This document shows, in pieces, positions 16,001-18,416 of a stretch of 18,416 nucleotides of DNA. This DNA comes from CAYSZB01 sp964435475. GTDB taxonomy: Bacteria > Chloroflexota > Anaerolineae > Anaerolineales > Anaerolineaceae. Numbering within the stretch: the first letter of the stretch is position 1; every line of letters starts with the position of its first letter. The stretch spans positions 1 to 18,416 of the forward strand of contig CAYSZB010000046.1 in NCBI GenBank assembly GCA_964435475.1. Direction: 5' to 3'. The notes beneath the pieces are model-generated. The model was not told where the DNA came from. It did no database searches and saw only the letters and a list, made by a program, of their open reading frames with translations. Position numbers and translations under genes: made by a program.

Positions 16001-16741
16001 CTGCATTCCTGGGGTGGGTTTGCCGACGTACTGAGCGGTTCGGCACCCGCCGGTATGTTCAACCAGCCCTATGGCATTGTGGTCAGCCAACAGGGTTTTG
16101 TGTATGTGGCTGACACCTGGAACCACCGCATCCAGAAATTCACAGCCAATGGGACGTTCGTCCTTATGTGGGACACATGGGGTTCAAATGAGGCACCGGA
16201 TGGTTTCTGGGGTCCACGCGGTATCGCCCTTGATAACAAAGGCAATGTCTATGTCACCGACACAGGCAAGCAGCGCGTGGTGATCTTTGACCGCGATGGG
16301 GTTTACATCAACCAGTTTGGCGGGTTGGGCATGACAGCCGGCTATTTTGACGAACCGGTGGGCATCGCGGTGGACAATGAAGGGCTGATCTATGTGGCAG
16401 ACACCTGGAACAACCGCATCCAGGTTATCCGAGCGCTGGGCGAACTTGAAAATTTCTTGCCCTTCCTGTCTTGGGAACTGAACGCCTGGAAGAGTCAGAG
16501 CCTGGAAAACAAGCCTTTCCTGGCCCTCAATGCCAGGAACCAGGTGCTGGTGACTGATCCGGACCGTGGTCGCATCCTGCAATTTGACAACCAGGGCAAT
16601 TTCCTGCAGTTGTGGGGCGGATTTGACAATGCCACCCTGATGGGCATAACCAGCGGCATTGCCGTGGACAAGGATGGGCATGTGTGGGTCACCGACTCAA
16701 CCAACAACACCCTCCTGCGCTATTCTCCACCCGAAAAATAG
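13071..16741 (+). CDS. Agl23-family (TIGR03663-like) polytopic membrane protein fused to NHL beta-propeller
   Basis: One long gene, split in this assembly by a false gap. Bases 14197-14251 and 14352-14406 are identical, so removing 155 bases (one copy plus 100 N) restores a single frame of 1171 residues. The start is ATG 13071, preceded by CGGAGA. The N-terminal part (to about residue 670) is strongly hydrophobic with many spans and carries AHDEVNHVVPSFDLYEG in the first external loop, the acidic motif expected of GT-C/Agl23-type glycosyltransferase relatives. A charged cytoplasmic or external linker lies near residues 465-530. A soluble domain (about 670-890) includes PYWWYFRDYPNRKWY. The last about 280 residues hold about five NHL repeats, e.g. 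LYIADTFNHRI, VYVADTWNHRIQ, VYVTDTGKQRV, IYVADTWNNRIQ, VWVTDSTNNTL, forming a beta-propeller. It probably acts in surface glycan or glycoprotein assembly; the substrate is unknown. Confidence 0.88.
14197..14406. repeat. 55-base duplicate on both sides of a 100-N gap (assembly artefact)
   Basis: Bases 14197-14251 recur exactly at 14352-14406, separated only by 100 N. Two overlapping contig ends were scaffolded without being merged. Collapsing them restores the reading frame of the Agl23-NHL gene (155 is not a multiple of 3, which is why the frame appears broken). Confidence 0.95.
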
Positions 16742-16761
16742 GCATAACCCTTCCTTAAACT

Positions 16762-16794
16762 AAAAGACACTCCCGCTTTGAGAGTGTCTTTTTT
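16762..16794 (+). terminator. Bidirectional Rho-independent terminator
   Basis: An 11-bp perfect stem AAAAGACACTC (16762-16772) with GAGTGTCTTTT (16782-16792), 9-base loop, flanked by A on the left and T on the right. It can end both the Agl23-NHL gene (+) and the converging infC-rpmI-rplT operon (-), whose last stop is 15 bases away. Confidence 0.9.
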
Positions 16795-16808
16795 GGATTG
16801 TGTGAGGA

Positions 16809-17159
16809 TTAATTGCCAGTTGCTTTTTGCACGATCGCAGTAAAAGCCTTGGGATCCCTGACAGCCAGGTCAGCCAGAACCTTGCGGTTGAGGATGATCT
16901 CACTGTTGCGCAGTGCATTGATCAGCTTGCTGTAGGAAATGCCATTCAGGCGGGCAGCAGCATTGATGCGGGCGATCCATAACTTGCGCAGGTCGCGCTT
17001 GCGGGTGCGGCGTCCGACATAGGCATACCACTGAGCCTTCATGAAGGTCTCATTGGCACGCTTGAACAAATGATTACGCGATCCGAGGTATCCCTCGTTA
17101 TGCTTGATCAGCCTTTGGTGCCGTCTTCGGCGATAAGGCCCACTTTTTACTCTTGCCAT
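16809..17159 (-). CDS. rplT: 50S ribosomal protein L20
   Basis: Large-subunit assembly protein of 116 residues, the normal length. It begins MARVKSGPYRRRRHQRLIK, with the long basic N-terminal arm that binds 23S rRNA. It then shows the conserved RNHLFKRANETFMKAQWYAYVGR-type block, FNGISYSKL-like NGISYSKLINALRN, and DPKAFTAIVQKA near the end. AAAGGAG lies just upstream of the ATG. It is the last gene of infC-rpmI-rplT. L20 is known in several bacteria to repress this operon; the 95-base spacer before it contains a possible 7-bp pairing (CTGGGTG with CGCCCAG) that could take part, but this is speculative. Confidence 0.97.
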   Translation of the reverse strand: MARVKSGPYRRRRHQRLIKHNEGYLGSRNHLFKRANETFMKAQWYAYVGRRTRKRDLRKLWIARINAAARLNGISYSKLINALRNSEIILNRKVLADLAVRDPKAFTAIVQKATGN

Positions 17160-17254
17160 CTATTACTCCTTTGCAGTCTCCTGGGCGTCAGATTTCTCAT
17201 CCAGTTGCGAACACCCAGCAGCCGCACTAAAAAAATTGGATCAACTTGAATAGC

Positions 17255-17491
17255 CTAGCTATTCTTCCTCATATAAGGTGCCAAACGTGCGATATGCTTG
17301 CGCAGACCGGAAGATTTAACTTCGATCGTCTCAGCCAGCAAATACTTCGTCCGCTGGGGGGTGTTGCGGCGCAGGTGACCTTTACCGATCTTTGTGCGCA
17401 CAACCTTCCCTGTTCCAGTCATACGGAAGCGTTTGGAGGTCGCTTTATGAGTCTTCATCTTGTAATTGCCTTCTCTTTGTTTGCGAGCCAC
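17255..17491 (-). CDS. rpmI: 50S ribosomal protein L35
   Basis: Small ribosomal protein; the core MKTHKATSKRFRMTGTGK, LRRNTPQRTKYL and LAPYM at the end are diagnostic. Two starts are possible. GTG 17491 has AGAGGAG at 7 bases and gives 78 residues beginning M-ARKQREGNYKMKTHK; ATG 17458 gives a 67-residue form closer to the E. coli length but with a poorer ribosome site. I prefer GTG 17491 because of the ribosome site and because a basic lead before KMKTHK is usual. The gene lies between infC and rplT, in the standard order. Confidence 0.93.
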   Translation of the reverse strand: MARKQREGNYKMKTHKATSKRFRMTGTGKVVRTKIGKGHLRRNTPQRTKYLLAETIEVKSSGLRKHIARLAPYMRKNS

Positions 17492-17515
17492 AATCAAACT
17501 CCTCTCATGAAAATT

Positions 17516-17540
17516 CTGCGGCTGTTATGAGCAGCCGCAG
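17516..17540 (-). promoter_or_regulatory. Perfect 9-bp hairpin in the infC-rpmI spacer
   Basis: CTGCGGCTG and CAGCCGCAG pair perfectly around a 7-base loop. On the transcribed strand the stem is followed by AATTTTC, a weak T-run, so partial termination is possible. A processing site or target for L20 control is equally possible. It sits just before the rpmI ribosome site. Confidence 0.5.
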
Positions 17541-17571
17541 GTATTACCTTTGTCTTCTCTGAAGATCAGTG

Positions 17572-18087
17572 TTATTTCTTGGGCGCCAGCATCATGAACA
17601 TGGTACGCCCTTCCATGTTGGGCGCTTGTTCAATTTCACTGACTTCCGCTAACATGCCTGCAATCTCGCGTAAGTCTTCCATGGCGATCTCGGGGTACGT
17701 TATCTCCCGACCACGGAAGCGGATGGTCACTCTGACCTTCATTCCCGATTTCAACCATCTTTCTGCATCCTTGACCTTGAAATCACGGTGGTGGTCCGTG
17801 GTCTTTGGACGCAGCTGGATCTCTTTGATCTCGATCTTGGTCTGTGCCTTGCGGGCTTCGCGTTCCTTTTTCTCACGTTCGTAAAGGAACTTGCCAAAAT
17901 TCATGATCCTGCAGACCGGGGGCTCTGCGTTAGGAGCCACCTCCACCAGGTCAAACCCGGCGATGTCTGCCCGGCGCAGGGCATCTTCCCGTGTCACAAC
18001 GCCAACGTTTTCACCCGTCTCATCGATCAGGCGGACATTGGCTGCCCGGATGGTTTCGTTTATGCGAAATTCTTGTTTACTACTAAT
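17572..18087 (-). CDS. infC: Translation initiation factor IF-3, ATT start codon
   Basis: Initiation factor that binds the 30S subunit and checks start-codon pairing, 171 residues, the normal length. It shows the N-domain FRINETIRAANVRLIDETGE, the linker with KFLYEREKKEREARKAQ, and C-domain blocks KEIQLRPKTTDHHRDFKVK and VRVTIRFRGREI. I place the start at ATT 18087: AAGGAG lies exactly 6 bases before it (18094-18099). The in-frame ATG at 18156 overlaps the -10 box and has no ribosome site, so it cannot be the start. Use of ATT lets IF-3 repress its own synthesis, as in E. coli. It heads infC-rpmI-rplT, 80 bases before rpmI. Confidence 0.95.
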   Translation of the reverse strand: MSSKQEFRINETIRAANVRLIDETGENVGVVTREDALRRADIAGFDLVEVAPNAEPPVCRIMNFGKFLYEREKKEREARKAQTKIEIKEIQLRPKTTDHHRDFKVKDAERWLKSGMKVRVTIRFRGREITYPEIAMEDLREIAGMLAEVSEIEQAPNMEGRTMFMMLAPKK

Positions 18088-18151
18088 CTTCTTCTCCTTC
18101 GTTCGCTTTTTAACTTGGCGTGGCGAACCGGTCCTTTTCAGAACGCACCAT

Positions 18152-18181
18152 ATCATACCATAAGGCAGGTAAATGAGTCAA
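18152..18181 (-). promoter_or_regulatory. Sigma70-type promoter of infC-rpmI-rplT
   Basis: On the minus strand TTGACT (18181-18176) and TATGAT (18157-18152) are separated by 18 bases, close to consensus. Transcription would start near 18145, leaving a leader of roughly 58 bases before the ATT start. Confidence 0.75.
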
Positions 18182-18199
18182 CGAATTTTATGGGCAATA

Positions 18200-18223
18200 A
18201 TGTGAGTAGGTCAGCACATGGTA
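18200..18223 (-). repeat. 24-base repeat, copy 2 (inverted partner at 31-54)
   Basis: Exact reverse complement of 31-54, located about 20 bases upstream of the infC -35 box. This copy keeps only the inner 5 bp (ATGTG/CACAT) of the hairpin seen in copy 1. Confidence 0.6.
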
Positions 18224-18255
18224 GAGAGCAAAGACAGGACGCCCAATCATTGCCT

Positions 18256-18376
18256 CCCCACAGCAGTTTTCCAGTTTCGCAGTTTCGCAGCTTCGCTGCA
18301 CATGTACTTTATTGCGAAGCTTTCCAGTTTCCCCACAGGGTATATGTGCAGGGAAACTAGGAAACTAGGAAACTAG
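18256..18376. repeat. Short tandem and inverted repeat cluster
   Basis: Three tandem 8-mers AGTTTCGC, AGTTTCGC, AGCTTCGC (18273-18296) are followed by GCGAAGCT (18314-18321), an exact inverted match to the third unit. Then come three tandem GAAACTAG units (18353-18376). CCCCACAG occurs twice (18256-18263, 18331-18338). TGCACATGTAC and GTATATGTGCA are near-inverted copies. No coding potential is seen; the remaining bases to the window end show nothing recognisable. Confidence 0.75.
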
Positions 18377-18416
18377 ATTTCTCATCGACACACGCCTGCA
18401 AACCCAACTTCGCACC

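Noticed and set aside
18088..18156. ATG 18156 as the infC start
   Set aside because: It overlaps the -10 box and has no ribosome site; the extension is not IF-3-like.
18353..18376. CRISPR array
   Set aside because: The three GAAACTAG units are directly adjacent without spacers and are far too short.

Overview
The window reads as part of a scaffold from an uncultured anaerobic Chloroflexota bacterium, most likely class Anaerolineae. This is an inference from gene content, not a search: sugar ABC permeases with a long extracytoplasmic insert, an Agl23-type membrane protein fused to an NHL propeller, a lipoprotein with an NBR1-type Ig domain, and a PGI/PMI-type sugar isomerase. Two runs of exactly 100 N (6923-7022 and 14252-14351) are nominal scaffold gaps. 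The second is an artefact, because the same 55 bases lie on both sides of it.

Region 1 (1-7322, + strand) is a carbohydrate-uptake and catabolism cluster. It holds a sugar-binding protein cut off at its N-terminus, two permeases, a split transketolase (N and C subunits), an unusual RpiB/LacAB-type isomerase and a GH31 alpha-glycosidase. No ATPase gene is present, as is common for carbohydrate ABC systems that share one. The simplest reading is uptake of an alpha-glycoside followed by pentose-phosphate chemistry. The isomerase has lost residues typical of ribose-5-phosphate isomerase B, so a dedicated transketolase-based route is also possible, such as a sulfo-transketolase-like or other short-chain sugar pathway.

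Region 2 (7323-8001) is about 680 bases of AT-rich sequence with no convincing intact gene. It carries two short protein-like open stretches that may be gene remnants, and several inverted repeats.

Region 3 (8002-10776, + strand) appears to be a stress operon: a TspO/MBR-like tryptophan-rich membrane protein, a class I DNA photolyase, and a thioredoxin-fold peroxiredoxin-like protein. The last is the most notable find. Its reading frame is interrupted by a single TGA exactly at the first position of the expected CxxC active site (UxxC). A hairpin with a G in the first two loop positions follows at the distance expected of a bacterial SECIS. I read it as a selenoprotein. Conventional gene calling would report only its C-terminal two thirds. 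A strong Rho-independent terminator closes the operon.

Region 4 (10775-12909, - strand) holds a bifunctional phosphoglucose/phosphomannose isomerase-family protein, coupled by a GTGA overlap to an upstream NBR1-Ig lipoprotein. Divergent from these is a large gene (13071-16741, + strand) for an Agl23-family polytopic membrane protein with a C-terminal NHL beta-propeller; it becomes one 1171-residue frame once the false gap is removed.

Region 5 (16809-18181, - strand) is the infC-rpmI-rplT translation operon. It has a clear sigma70-type promoter and an ATT start codon for IF3. The last 235 bases hold short tandem and inverted repeats, plus one copy of a 24-base sequence whose inverted partner lies at 31-54, exactly where the first gene loses its normal sequence.
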